A stretch of DNA of 64,000 nucleotides from Candidatus Acetatifactor stercoripullorum (GTDB lineage: Bacteria; Bacillota; Clostridia; Lachnospirales; Lachnospiraceae). This document shows, in pieces, positions 32,994 through 41,928 of this stretch. Made by a program: the position numbers and the translations under genes. The stretch lies in assembly GCA_019114005.1 (NCBI GenBank), contig DXGH01000072.1:1-64000 (forward strand), read 5' to 3'. Numbering within the stretch: position 1 is the stretch's first letter; each line of letters opens with the position of its first letter. The notes under the pieces are model-generated. The model saw only the letters and a list, made by a program, of their open reading frames with translations. It searched no databases and was not told the DNA's origin.

Positions 32994-35114
32994 TTACGCA
33001 TCCTTCACTTTCAGGGAAAAATCACTGCGGTCCAGAGAAAAGTTGGGATTGTAGTAAGGGTCTCCCTTTGCCAGAACCTCCTTCCATTTCTGCCGGAATC
33101 TTTCAGACTCTCTGTCATAGCGCGCAGCCTTCTCCCCGCTGTCGTCCAGTCCTCTGGAGACAGACTCACAGTGAAACAGCTCTGCAAAGGGCGTAAAGAC
33201 GTTCAAAAGCCCCTTCTGCCGCAGCTTCAGACAAAAGTCCACATCGTTTAAGGATACGGCAAAGCCCTCATCCAGGCCTCCAGCCTCCTGATACAGGCTC
33301 TTCTTTACCAGCAGGCAGGCTCCCGTCACCGCAGACACATCCTGGGCATAGCAGAGCCGTCCCATATACCCCAGATTCTGCCGATGCTGCTTATAATGGG
33401 TATGTCCCGCAGTCCTGTGGGCTCCCAGACCGATGACCACTCCCGCATGCTGTATGGTCTTGTCGCCATAATAAAGCTTTGCTCCTACAGCCCCCACATC
33501 CTGGCGCTGGGCATACATGAGCAGCTCCTCCATCCAGTTGACAGTAATGACCTCCGTATCATTATTCAACAAGAGAATATAATCCCCCTCCGCATAAGAG
33601 ACACCCAGATTATTCACTGCAGAATAGTTGAATTCTCCGCTGTAGGCCACCACACTGATCTGGGGTGTGTCTGCAGTCTGCCCATTCTTTTCCCTATGCA
33701 GTATGCCGCCGTCCCGGCCGCACACCGTCATCTTTTTTGCAGTCTCCAGATAAGGATACCCCAAGAGCTCACTGTAGTACTCCCAGGTCTCATTCTCCTT
33801 GCTGTTGTTTTCCACAATGATAATCTCATAATTATCATAGGTAGACTTTTCCAAAATGGAGCTTACGCATCTCCTTAAATCTGCCACATGATCTTTGTTG
33901 GCGATTATGATGGATATCCTGGGACTGCCAATAATCTGATAGCGTATGCGGAAGATAGTTTCAAAGGCCCTGGTGCTGATGATCTGAAAATGGGAAAAAC
34001 CATGCTTTCTCAGGTGCTCCGCCACAGCCCCCTTTGCCGCCTCTATAGCGTAGGGCTTTGCCTCAATCCCAGAGGCCACGCTGCCAGAATGGCTCCTCCA
34101 ATAATACATCAGCCTGGGCACATGGACGATTTTTTTGGCATTGTCGGTAAGCCTTAAAATCATATCGTGATCCTGGCTGCCGTCAAACTTGGAGCGGAAC
34201 AATTCATTTCCATCCAAAAGCTTTCTGGCAAAGACACTGAAATGGCAGATATAATTGTTGGCTCTCAGATTGTCCGGCGCATAATCCGGCTTAAAGTGCA
34301 TGGTGAGCATCTTATTAATGTCGCCGCTCTTAAAGGTGGTCTCATCGCAATACAGATAGTCGGCCCCCTGTTCGTTCACCGCCTTTGCATATTCATAGAG
34401 CACGGAAGGATGGAGAATGTCGTCGTGGTCAAACAGGCCGATATATTCTCCGGTGGCCAGCTTCAGACAGGCGTTGGTATTTCCGGCAATTCCTTCGTTC
34501 TTTGGCAGCTTGCTGTACACAATGGTTCCAAGCTTCTTTTCCTGGGCCTGTTTTTTGTATTCCAGGCAGACCTCCCCCACATAGGAATGGTCCCCGTCGG
34601 AGCCGTCCGCCAGGCACAGCTCCCAGTTTGTGTAGGTCTGGTTCATCACAGAATCCAGCATCTGGGTCAGAAATTCTCTGGGGGTATTGTACAACGGCAC
34701 CAGAATGCTGAATTTTATCATTCTGGGAAAAACCGTTTCCCTCTCTTTTGCCGCCTGGGCCTGATCCGGAAAGCTCTCCGTACCAAATTGGCGCATAGCC
34801 TTTTTTTCTCTTTTCTTATAATCCAGCTTGTGAAGCACTCCTTTAGGGCCTCCACAGTTGGACAGTCTGTCCTTTTGCCGGATGACCCAGTGCACTGCCT
34901 TCCTTGCAGGCTTGCTGGCCTTCCACAGGGGATTCTTCTGAATGCGGTCTATCTTCCAGTTAAGCTCCTCGCATCTGGCCTCCAGATCGGCAATCCGGGC
35001 AGCCAAGTCCGCGCATTTTAAATGCTCTCTCTCATAGGCCTCTCTGTAAGAATCCTCCCCCTGGTTTGCTTCCCCTGACATTTTGTTTTCTGCATCTGAC
35101 ATATTCCGTTCCAT
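32994..35114 (-). CDS. Two-domain GT2 glycosyltransferase
   Basis: 706-aa cytosolic enzyme with an N-terminal coiled coil (about 10-60), a first GT2 domain (FSILVPLYNTPREFLTQMLD; LFDHDDILHPSVLYEY; DGSQDHDMILRLTDNA) and a second GT2 domain (ISIIIANKDHVADLRRCVSS; LLLNNDTEVITVNW; VSLNDVDFCLKLRQKG). Both domains keep acidic metal-site residues. Such dual GT2 proteins often build alternating linkages in rhamnan-type chains. Donor and linkage are unknown. The downstream neighbour is phosphoglucomutase and the upstream one is a second dual GT2, 8 bases away. Confidence 0.88.
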   Translation of the reverse strand: MERNMSDAENKMSGEANQGEDSYREAYEREHLKCADLAARIADLEARCEELNWKIDRIQKNPLWKASKPARKAVHWVIRQKDRLSNCGGPKGVLHKLDYKKREKKAMRQFGTESFPDQAQAAKERETVFPRMIKFSILVPLYNTPREFLTQMLDSVMNQTYTNWELCLADGSDGDHSYVGEVCLEYKKQAQEKKLGTIVYSKLPKNEGIAGNTNACLKLATGEYIGLFDHDDILHPSVLYEYAKAVNEQGADYLYCDETTFKSGDINKMLTMHFKPDYAPDNLRANNYICHFSVFARKLLDGNELFRSKFDGSQDHDMILRLTDNAKKIVHVPRLMYYWRSHSGSVASGIEAKPYAIEAAKGAVAEHLRKHGFSHFQIISTRAFETIFRIRYQIIGSPRISIIIANKDHVADLRRCVSSILEKSTYDNYEIIIVENNSKENETWEYYSELLGYPYLETAKKMTVCGRDGGILHREKNGQTADTPQISVVAYSGEFNYSAVNNLGVSYAEGDYILLLNNDTEVITVNWMEELLMYAQRQDVGAVGAKLYYGDKTIQHAGVVIGLGAHRTAGHTHYKQHRQNLGYMGRLCYAQDVSAVTGACLLVKKSLYQEAGGLDEGFAVSLNDVDFCLKLRQKGLLNVFTPFAELFHCESVSRGLDDSGEKAARYDRESERFRQKWKEVLAKGDPYYNPNFSLDRSDFSLKVKDA

Positions 35115-35122
35115 GCCTTCCT

Positions 35123-36982
35123 TTATCTATTTTCTCCGCCTTCCCCTATCTCTATCGTGCGAAGACTCCACCAAAGCAATTTGGTTTTTGTGACTGTATT
35201 TTTTGCCGCCATTCCAACCCGGTAGATTCCCCGGGGCAGGTTTTCTTCGGAAACCTTAAGCCAGAAGCCGCACAGACCTACCCGGTTCTGATCCGGCATA
35301 TTTTCCACAAGATCCGGTCTGTACTGTCCCTTCGTCTTTTGGAAAAACAAGGCTCCCTTCTGATCCTCAAACAAAAGATATCTCTCATAGCAGGAATTGT
35401 CATCCCCCAGCACCACGCCGTAGCCCTGAAGAATCCCCTGTTCGCAGGATTCTACCCGAAAAAGCAGGCAGGAATCCTCACGAAAGCCCCCAAGCCTTGC
35501 CCTTTTCGCCGTTCCCCTTTCCTCCTGCAGCTTGTTTCCTGCAGTCTCAAAGGCCGGGCGGATGCGGGTATCTAATCCCTGGCGGCTTAAATGGACGGAA
35601 TAAAAGGGGTCCTCCCCCAAAAGCGCCGGGTGCATTTCATACAAAAGCGCCCGCTCCTTAAGGAGCCGGTTCAGCTTTTCCTTTGTCTCATCGTCCCCCC
35701 GGCTTAAGGATTCGTGATGATAAGCATATAAATCGTTTCGGCACACATTAAAATACCCCAGCTCCCAGAGCTTAAAGCCAAGCTCCACATCGTTGAAGGC
35801 CACCTTAAGCCGGGGAGAAAATCCTCCCGCCAGACAGAATTTTTCCCGTTCCACCATCAGGCAGGCCGCCGTCACCGCCAGCACGTTCACAGTTCTTTTG
35901 TTCCAGCCAAAATAATAGTCCTGCGTATCCTCAAGAAACTGCAGCTTGTGCACCGGGCCCATGGGAAGGTTGACGATGCCCGCATGCTGGATGCGCACCG
36001 AATCAGGGTAATACAGCTTGATTCCAACCGCGCCAACATAAGGCTTTCCTGCGCTGAGAGCCATTTGCCCAAGGCAGTCCTCCCCGCACAGCTCCACATC
36101 GTCATTTAAAAAAAGCAGGAATTTTCCCCTTGCCCTTTCTGCACCCAGGTTGCACATGCTGGAAAAATCAAATTCCATGGGCTGATACAGGTAGGTATGC
36201 TCTGAAAGCATCTGCTCCAGATACCGCCTGTTCTCAGGGCTGCTGCCGTTGTCCACCACAATCACTTCCAGCTTAGTCCCCGTCCCCGCCCTTTCCAGGG
36301 CCTTCAGGCAGCGCCCAAGGAGCTGGGGATGATCCTTGGAGCAGATCACCGCGGAAACAAAGGGCTTTTCGTCTGTTATGCCTGCTGTGTCTGCCCCGTG
36401 GAGCGCGTCTTCCTTTCCGGCAGTATCAGGCTCCTTTTGACACTCCAGCATAGCCTCCCTGCTCTCCCAGTGAAACAGCACCTGGGGAATATGTGCTATG
36501 GACCTGCAGCCTCTTTCATAGCCTCCCGCCAGCTCCACGCAGGTTTTGACAAGCGTCCTCTCATCCACCGGCTCCCCGCAAAGGGCTGCCGCCTGCTCAT
36601 AAAGCCTTCTCCGCACGGCAGTCAGACCTCCGAAATAAAAAAGACTGTCAAACAAATCTGGAGACCAGTCCGGCTTGAACCAGGGACTGTGTCTGGGACC
36701 CCCGGGGGGCGTCTCCCACACATCCTCATCGCCGTAAAGCACCTGCACCTCTGGATGACCTTTAAAATACGCCCCAAGAAGAGCATCAGCACCTTTATCC
36801 GGCGTCCCCCCTTCAGAACAAACAAGCACAAAGGGAGACTCTTCCCCTGAGGTCTCCGGAGAAAAAAATGTCTGCCCTTCACACCACTGCTCATAGGTCA
36901 TACGCCTTTTTGCCAGGAGACGCTCATATTTTTTATTTTCCCGTTTTGTCAGCATATTCTTTGCCAGACTCTTTATGCTCAA
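35123..36982 (-). CDS. Two-domain GT2 glycosyltransferase, first domain degenerate
   Basis: 619-aa protein. The N-terminal third (FVLVCSEGGTPDKGADALLG ... LYGDEDVWETP ... SPWFKPDWSPDLFDSL) looks like a GT2 relic that keeps the D-E-D position but not the usual start. The middle third is a good GT2 domain (VSAVICSKDHPQLLGRCLKA; VVDNGSSPENRRYL; LLFLNDDVELCGED; VAFNDVELGFKLWELGY). The last ~120 residues form a separate beta-rich tail, possibly an acceptor-binding domain. Translation seems to begin at a TTG (36982) with GGAG upstream, as in the next gene. Donor unknown. Confidence 0.82.
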   Translation of the reverse strand: MSIKSLAKNMLTKRENKKYERLLAKRRMTYEQWCEGQTFFSPETSGEESPFVLVCSEGGTPDKGADALLGAYFKGHPEVQVLYGDEDVWETPPGGPRHSPWFKPDWSPDLFDSLFYFGGLTAVRRRLYEQAAALCGEPVDERTLVKTCVELAGGYERGCRSIAHIPQVLFHWESREAMLECQKEPDTAGKEDALHGADTAGITDEKPFVSAVICSKDHPQLLGRCLKALERAGTGTKLEVIVVDNGSSPENRRYLEQMLSEHTYLYQPMEFDFSSMCNLGAERARGKFLLFLNDDVELCGEDCLGQMALSAGKPYVGAVGIKLYYPDSVRIQHAGIVNLPMGPVHKLQFLEDTQDYYFGWNKRTVNVLAVTAACLMVEREKFCLAGGFSPRLKVAFNDVELGFKLWELGYFNVCRNDLYAYHHESLSRGDDETKEKLNRLLKERALLYEMHPALLGEDPFYSVHLSRQGLDTRIRPAFETAGNKLQEERGTAKRARLGGFREDSCLLFRVESCEQGILQGYGVVLGDDNSCYERYLLFEDQKGALFFQKTKGQYRPDLVENMPDQNRVGLCGFWLKVSEENLPRGIYRVGMAAKNTVTKTKLLWWSLRTIEIGEGGENR

Positions 36983-37004
36983 ATCCTTGCTCCTTTGCCC
37001 CGGA

Positions 37005-39095
37005 CTATAGCAGCCGCTTTACTGCCCCCGCCAGATCAGAGGCCATCTGCCCCGAAAGCCGCACAATCTCCATACGCACGGAAAGCAGATTCTCCTCCCC
37101 GGCCTCCAAAGCGCTTACTCGAATGTTGATATTGGGATCGGTGGTGGGAAATACAATGCAAGGACCCTGATCCTTATCCTCCCTGTCTGCCGGCTTTGCA
37201 ATCCGTCCGTTGACAACAAGCACCCCCCTGCGCTCTAAGGGCACCCGCTGCCCGTTAAAGGTCATGCCCATAATCTTAACCATACAGTAATCCATAGCCG
37301 GATCGATGCGCAGCATCTTCACATCTTTGCTTACCGGGATGGAAAACTCAATCAGGTTTTCTCCCTGATAGGCCTCTCTCACAAAGTAGGAATCCTCCTC
37401 GCGATAGCCTGTTCCCTTATCTTCATAAATCTGTACCCGGTTCACCGCCTCAGAATCCTGATACCGGTCTATCCACTTCTGGGGCACCATGATGCGCCGT
37501 CCCATCAGCTCCCGCAGCTTGGCCATAGAAGCGCGCTTTCCTGTGACAAAGCTCTGGAAATCCATTTCCTGACGCTTTAAGTCCTCCGCCTCCTCCTCTG
37601 TGATGTGAAGCAGCTGCAGGACTCTGGATATATCCAGCTTTTCCCTCCTTTTATCCTCTAAAAGATAGCAGTACACAGCCCGGAAGGCCAGCTCTCTGGC
37701 AGGAATTGGCTTCCCAAAGGTCCACTCATAGTCGATCAGCGTCCACGTATCCCCATTTACCAATATATTGGAAAATACCAGATCAAAATCCGACACCGGA
37801 TATTCACTGTGGTAGCCGATCCGATCCAGATATTCCAAAAAGCATTCATAAAATCCCTCCAGATCGTCCCGCTCCAGATATTTGTCCATATGCTCTGAGA
37901 GCGGCACCCCGTCCACAAAGGCAAATTCCGCGCAAAGCTCCCCATCCTCCTTCAGAGTACATTCATTGATGGAAAGTTTTCCGCCCTCATAGCGCTTCGT
38001 CAGGCTTTCACAGGCCGCCGCCATTCCCCGCACATGCTCCGCCGCCCTTTGGCTTAAGGGATACTTCCGCACTGCCTTCTCTCCCCTGCTGTTTCGGCTG
38101 ATCTGGGTTTTTACAGCATACTCCGGCGCCCGGTCATTGGAATATTTTACATATTTCACAGAGATCTCCGGGCCGATCACTACCTCATAGGAATTGGAAA
38201 ACACGGAAAACAGTCCGTCCTCCACAATACCGTCAAAGGCGTCCTTCTCCTGAAACAGCAGCATCCTGTCTCTGTCAAAATTACGCAGATTATTGCACAG
38301 CTCTCCCTTGCCCGGCAGATATGCGTCACTGTAGAGAGCGGTCATGAATTTATAGTCGGGATAGGGATAGTAAAAATGAGCCTCCTTTACGCCGCAGCGT
38401 CTAAAAATCCGCTCCAGCCCCCGTCTGCTGAAGGTGCGCACCCCGCCGCCCTGGGAATAATTTTCAATGCCGGAAAAATAGGTTCCCAGATGGTCCTCCC
38501 TGCAGCCCGCAAAATATTTAAGCCCATATTTATTCTCTATGGCAATGACAATTCTGCCCCCTTTGGCCAGATGAGGCATGAGAATCCGCAGAAAATCCTC
38601 GTAGGGCGTTTCCGTTCCCATATAGCTTTGTCCGTATTCAAACACTCCGATCAGGAAGATATAATCATAATCCCCCGGCAGGTCTGGCTCTATATCCTTA
38701 AAATTCCCCACATGGATGGTGACGTTTTCGCATTCCTTATGCCGGTATGCGTTGATCAGACTTCGCTTTTTAGACAAATCCACACAGGTCACATGGCCGC
38801 ATTTGCGGGCAAGGGCTCCGGTAACGGCGCCGCAGCCGCTTCCCACCTCCAGCACCTTTGCATTCTCATCCATTGGGAGCCAGTCCACAATATTCTCCCG
38901 CAGAGGAGAAAGGTGGTAGAGAATCGGCCAGCTCTTTTTCTCCTCAATCTTCGCCCCGTATTCCTCGGGCGGGAAATTCTGCACAATGGAGAGCAGCTCA
39001 TCCTCCACCGCGCCGTCGCAGTACAGGTCCTCCCCTGTATATCTGCTGTAATCCAATGTAATCCTTCCGATCTGTTCTGTCTTTTCCAAACTCAA
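37005..39095 (-). CDS. Methyltransferase-kinase fusion, WbdD-like candidate chain terminator
   Basis: 696-aa cytosolic protein in three parts. Residues 1-250: class I SAM methyltransferase with motif I VLEVGSGCGAVTG (81-93) and VTCVDLS. Residues about 300-480: kinase-like fold with D438-x4-N443 (FDLVFSN) and D455 (LIDYEW), the catalytic and metal-binding pattern of aminoglycoside-phosphotransferase/eukaryotic-like kinases. Residues about 560-690: beta-rich tail (NLIEFSIPVSKDVKMLRIDP). A methyltransferase joined to a kinase is the architecture of WbdD, which caps polymannose chains with phosphate and methyl and sets their length before ABC export. Here the gene is 9 bases from a Wzt-like ATPase with a carbohydrate-binding type C-terminus. 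The role is inference. TTG start (39095). Confidence 0.75.
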   Translation of the reverse strand: MSLEKTEQIGRITLDYSRYTGEDLYCDGAVEDELLSIVQNFPPEEYGAKIEEKKSWPILYHLSPLRENIVDWLPMDENAKVLEVGSGCGAVTGALARKCGHVTCVDLSKKRSLINAYRHKECENVTIHVGNFKDIEPDLPGDYDYIFLIGVFEYGQSYMGTETPYEDFLRILMPHLAKGGRIVIAIENKYGLKYFAGCREDHLGTYFSGIENYSQGGGVRTFSRRGLERIFRRCGVKEAHFYYPYPDYKFMTALYSDAYLPGKGELCNNLRNFDRDRMLLFQEKDAFDGIVEDGLFSVFSNSYEVVIGPEISVKYVKYSNDRAPEYAVKTQISRNSRGEKAVRKYPLSQRAAEHVRGMAAACESLTKRYEGGKLSINECTLKEDGELCAEFAFVDGVPLSEHMDKYLERDDLEGFYECFLEYLDRIGYHSEYPVSDFDLVFSNILVNGDTWTLIDYEWTFGKPIPARELAFRAVYCYLLEDKRREKLDISRVLQLLHITEEEAEDLKRQEMDFQSFVTGKRASMAKLRELMGRRIMVPQKWIDRYQDSEAVNRVQIYEDKGTGYREEDSYFVREAYQGENLIEFSIPVSKDVKMLRIDPAMDYCMVKIMGMTFNGQRVPLERRGVLVVNGRIAKPADREDKDQGPCIVFPTTDPNINIRVSALEAGEENLLSVRMEIVRLSGQMASDLAGAVKRLL

Positions 39096-39104
39096 ATCCT
39101 CTTC

Positions 39105-40382
39105 CTACTCCTCACTGTCCGTTACCGCAACCTTAGAATCCATATCATAAAAGCCCACCGTGTTCTTATCGGATACCACTGTCACATTCAGGGCGTCATA
39201 CAGTCTGTGATACACTTCAAAGACATCCTTATTGTACCCGGTCACTCCCAGGGACAAGAGATACTCCCCTCCCTGCAGGCTCATTTTCTGGGTAAAGGAG
39301 ACCTCCTTCACCGCTCCCGCCTCCACACTGTCTAAAAAGGACTTCTCGATCATGGAATTGGTGCCGGTGATCTCCGTGCCCGTAACATTCTTAAAAGAAA
39401 AAGCAAAAATGGGCGCCGGGATCGCATCCCTGAATTTTACCTTCATGTGCAGCGTAAACGTCGTTCCCTTGATCACAGCCGTTGTCCGCACACCCTGGTC
39501 GTCTGTAATATAGTATTCCACAATTTCGGCCTGCTTTGTGCCATATTCCAGCAGATGGGGATTTTCTCCCCTGGAAGCAGCCTGGGCCGCCCTCCTTACG
39601 TCGTCATCCTCCAAAAGCTCCTGATTTTTCTCCACCGCCTCATACTGGCCCACAAGCACCCGTTTGTAAGCGTCGATCATCTCCTTGGGCGACCCCTCTC
39701 CCAAGAGGCTTCCCCTGTTTAAGAGAAATACTCTGTCACAGTACTTGCTGATACTGCTTAAATCATGGCTCACAAACACGATGGTCTTGCCCATCTCCTT
39801 AAATTCTTCAAACTTGTGGTAGCACTTGGCCTGGAAAAATACATCCCCAACGGAAAGAGCCTCGTCCACGATCAGTATCTCCGGATCAATGTTGATAGCC
39901 ACCGCAAAGGCCAGCCGCACAAACATTCCGCTGGAATAGGTTTTCACCGGCTGATAGACATAATCCCCGATATCTGCAAATTCCAGTATTCCCGGAAGCT
40001 TCTCATCAATTTCCTTCTCGGAAAAGCCCATCATGGTGCCGTTTAAGTACACATTTTCAATGCCGTTATACTCCATGTTAAACCCGGCCCCCAGCTCCAG
40101 AAGGGCCGATATCCGCCCGTTTACCTGAACCTGTCCCTGGGTAGGGTTCAACACCCCGGTAATGATTTTCAGGATGGTAGATTTTCCGGAGCCGTTGGTG
40201 CCGATAATCCCCACGGTCTCCCCTCTGTAGATGTTAAGGCTCACACCGTTTAGGGCATAGTGCAGCTTGTGAATCTTCTTTTTTCCAAAGCCAAAGGCTT
40301 CCTTCATCCGGTCCTGGGGCTTGTCGTAAAGCTTATATATCTTTTTGACATCCCTGACCTCTATGGCAACATTCTGTTCCAT
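39105..40382 (-). CDS. Polysaccharide ABC exporter ATPase with Wzt-type C-terminal domain
   Basis: 425-aa ATPase partner of the Wzm-like permease. The NBD has Walker A GTNGSGKST (61-69), signature VKTYSSGMFVRLAFA, Walker B ILIVDEAL, and H-loop VFVSHDL. Residues about 280-410 form a beta-sandwich (IVEYYITDDQGVRTTAVIKG, FAFSFKNVTGTEITGTNS, GGEYLLSLGVTGYNKD) matching the Wzt C-terminal domain, which in O9a-type systems recognises the chain-end modification. Next to the methyltransferase-kinase gene, this suggests export gated by a capped chain end. It overlaps the DUF6056-like gene by 22 bases. AAGGAG precedes the ATG. Confidence 0.92.
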   Translation of the reverse strand: MEQNVAIEVRDVKKIYKLYDKPQDRMKEAFGFGKKKIHKLHYALNGVSLNIYRGETVGIIGTNGSGKSTILKIITGVLNPTQGQVQVNGRISALLELGAGFNMEYNGIENVYLNGTMMGFSEKEIDEKLPGILEFADIGDYVYQPVKTYSSGMFVRLAFAVAINIDPEILIVDEALSVGDVFFQAKCYHKFEEFKEMGKTIVFVSHDLSSISKYCDRVFLLNRGSLLGEGSPKEMIDAYKRVLVGQYEAVEKNQELLEDDDVRRAAQAASRGENPHLLEYGTKQAEIVEYYITDDQGVRTTAVIKGTTFTLHMKVKFRDAIPAPIFAFSFKNVTGTEITGTNSMIEKSFLDSVEAGAVKEVSFTQKMSLQGGEYLLSLGVTGYNKDVFEVYHRLYDALNVTVVSDKNTVGFYDMDSKVAVTDSEE

Positions 40383-41905
40383 GCGCTCGCTCCTTTTGTA
40401 TCCTTCACCACAACGGAGGATTTTCCATACCAGTTCGCCACGGCCCGGTTCGCCTCATTGTCCGGATCGTCGGACAAATCCCCCATGCACAGCAGCCACG
40501 GCCTGTAATGATAGGGAGAAAGCACCACATCCGGTTCACTGCTTTTTAGAATTTCCACCCGCTTTAGATATTCCTGATAAAAATTATAGGCCTCTCCCGT
40601 ATGCACGTAATAATAGGCCCCGAAAGAAGAATAATTTCCCGCCTGATTCGGTGAAACGGAAAAAATTGCCAGCATAACCGCCCCTAAGATGGGATAAAAC
40701 CACCAACAGGGAAGACTGCCAAATCCCTTCTTTCTTTTTTCCAGACAGCCCGAAAGCCACCCAAGAATATATACCTCGTTTAAAATCAAAAGAAGCTGCC
40801 AGGTGATCTTCACCGCATTTAACGTTCTGGAAAGCCCCGCATGGCCCAGCGAATACAGACTGGACGTAAATCCGGTGGCATACAGGCAAAGGGACCAGAC
40901 TGCCACCAGCCCCGGCAGATGAAAGGAAATCCTGCATTTTTTTACCATCTGCCAGATCACCGGCAGGAGCAGAACCATAACCGCAAGGGTGATAAAGCCT
41001 GTAAACTCCCACATATGGCCAAAGGCCTCCAGAAAGGAATGCCACACAGCGGACAAAGGGGAAAGCCCCCAGCCCACATAGCTGCGGGCCCTGACTTGAT
41101 TGCCCGGAGCGGCTGCATTTTTGTAAAATCCCACCGCATATACGCAGACAGCCGGCAGTAAAAGAAGAGTCCGCTTAGGCTTTTTATACCAAAAAATGCC
41201 TGCGGCGCCAACACTTAACAGCAAAAGGCCTCCCTGCAAGGCTGTCACATAGTTGCTGCCTGCCACAAGAAGGGCCAAAAGCATGCTTAAGATCACAAGG
41301 GCAATCCGCTTAAGCCTTCCCGAAACCAGAAGAAGCTTGATCACGCAGGCGGTAAACAGCAAGCAAAAGGCGTGCATCCCTACATAATGAATTCCCGCAT
41401 TATACCAGAAAAACCCGGCCTGGGAGGAATAGATCAGCACAATCACCACCGCTGCGGTCACCGACTGCAGAACCACACAGGAGGCCCCGTCTCCTCTTGC
41501 CACATCCATCACCAGAACCTTTACCAAAACAAAGATTCCGGTAAGCAGCAGGGCAAAGAGAAATAAGGGCCCGAGAAAATACTTGTCCTCTCCCCATATG
41601 CCCGGCATCAGCGTCATAAAAAAAATGGAGGAATAGGTTCCCTGCCAGGCATACCACTGGGTTTTCACACAGGAAAGGGCGCCCTTTAGGGCCCCCCAGG
41701 GGGAATCCGTCATTTCCATCCACGCTTTGGCAAAGCTTCCATAATTGTAATCATCATACCAAGGCACCGCATAAAAGGAAATGCGCACTAAGGGCACCAG
41801 CAAAAGCGCCAGTGCAAGCAAAGCGAAAACAGCAGTCAGCCTCACAGAGGGCTTCCAGAAAAAAATTTTTTTCAGCTTTTTAGAAAAATTTCCCATATCC
41901 GTCAT
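40361..41905 (-). CDS. Polytopic membrane protein, DUF6056-like (possible GT-C glycosyltransferase)
   Basis: 514-aa protein with about 10-12 transmembrane helices. The first extracellular loop after helix 1 reads ISFYAVPWYDDYNYGSFAKAWME, with an acidic D-D pair where GT-C enzymes keep their catalytic Asp. The C-terminus is a small extracellular domain (EAYNFYQEYLKRVEILKSSEPDVV). This fits the DUF6056 family in surface-glycan loci, which probably use polyprenyl-phosphate sugars outside the membrane. It lies between the wzm- and wzt-like genes, an odd place. ATG at 41905 is chosen for AAGAGG upstream. Confidence 0.7.
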   Translation of the reverse strand: MTDMGNFSKKLKKIFFWKPSVRLTAVFALLALALLLVPLVRISFYAVPWYDDYNYGSFAKAWMEMTDSPWGALKGALSCVKTQWYAWQGTYSSIFFMTLMPGIWGEDKYFLGPLFLFALLLTGIFVLVKVLVMDVARGDGASCVVLQSVTAAVVIVLIYSSQAGFFWYNAGIHYVGMHAFCLLFTACVIKLLLVSGRLKRIALVILSMLLALLVAGSNYVTALQGGLLLLSVGAAGIFWYKKPKRTLLLLPAVCVYAVGFYKNAAAPGNQVRARSYVGWGLSPLSAVWHSFLEAFGHMWEFTGFITLAVMVLLLPVIWQMVKKCRISFHLPGLVAVWSLCLYATGFTSSLYSLGHAGLSRTLNAVKITWQLLLILNEVYILGWLSGCLEKRKKGFGSLPCWWFYPILGAVMLAIFSVSPNQAGNYSSFGAYYYVHTGEAYNFYQEYLKRVEILKSSEPDVVLSPYHYRPWLLCMGDLSDDPDNEANRAVANWYGKSSVVVKDTKGASAWNRMLP

Positions 41906-41928
41906 CAAGCCTCTTCCAAACCACAAAG

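Noticed and set aside
34167-35021. A 284-codon plus-strand open frame opposite the dual GT2 gene
   Set aside because: Antisense to a clear glycosyltransferase; composition is typical of a reverse-strand artefact.
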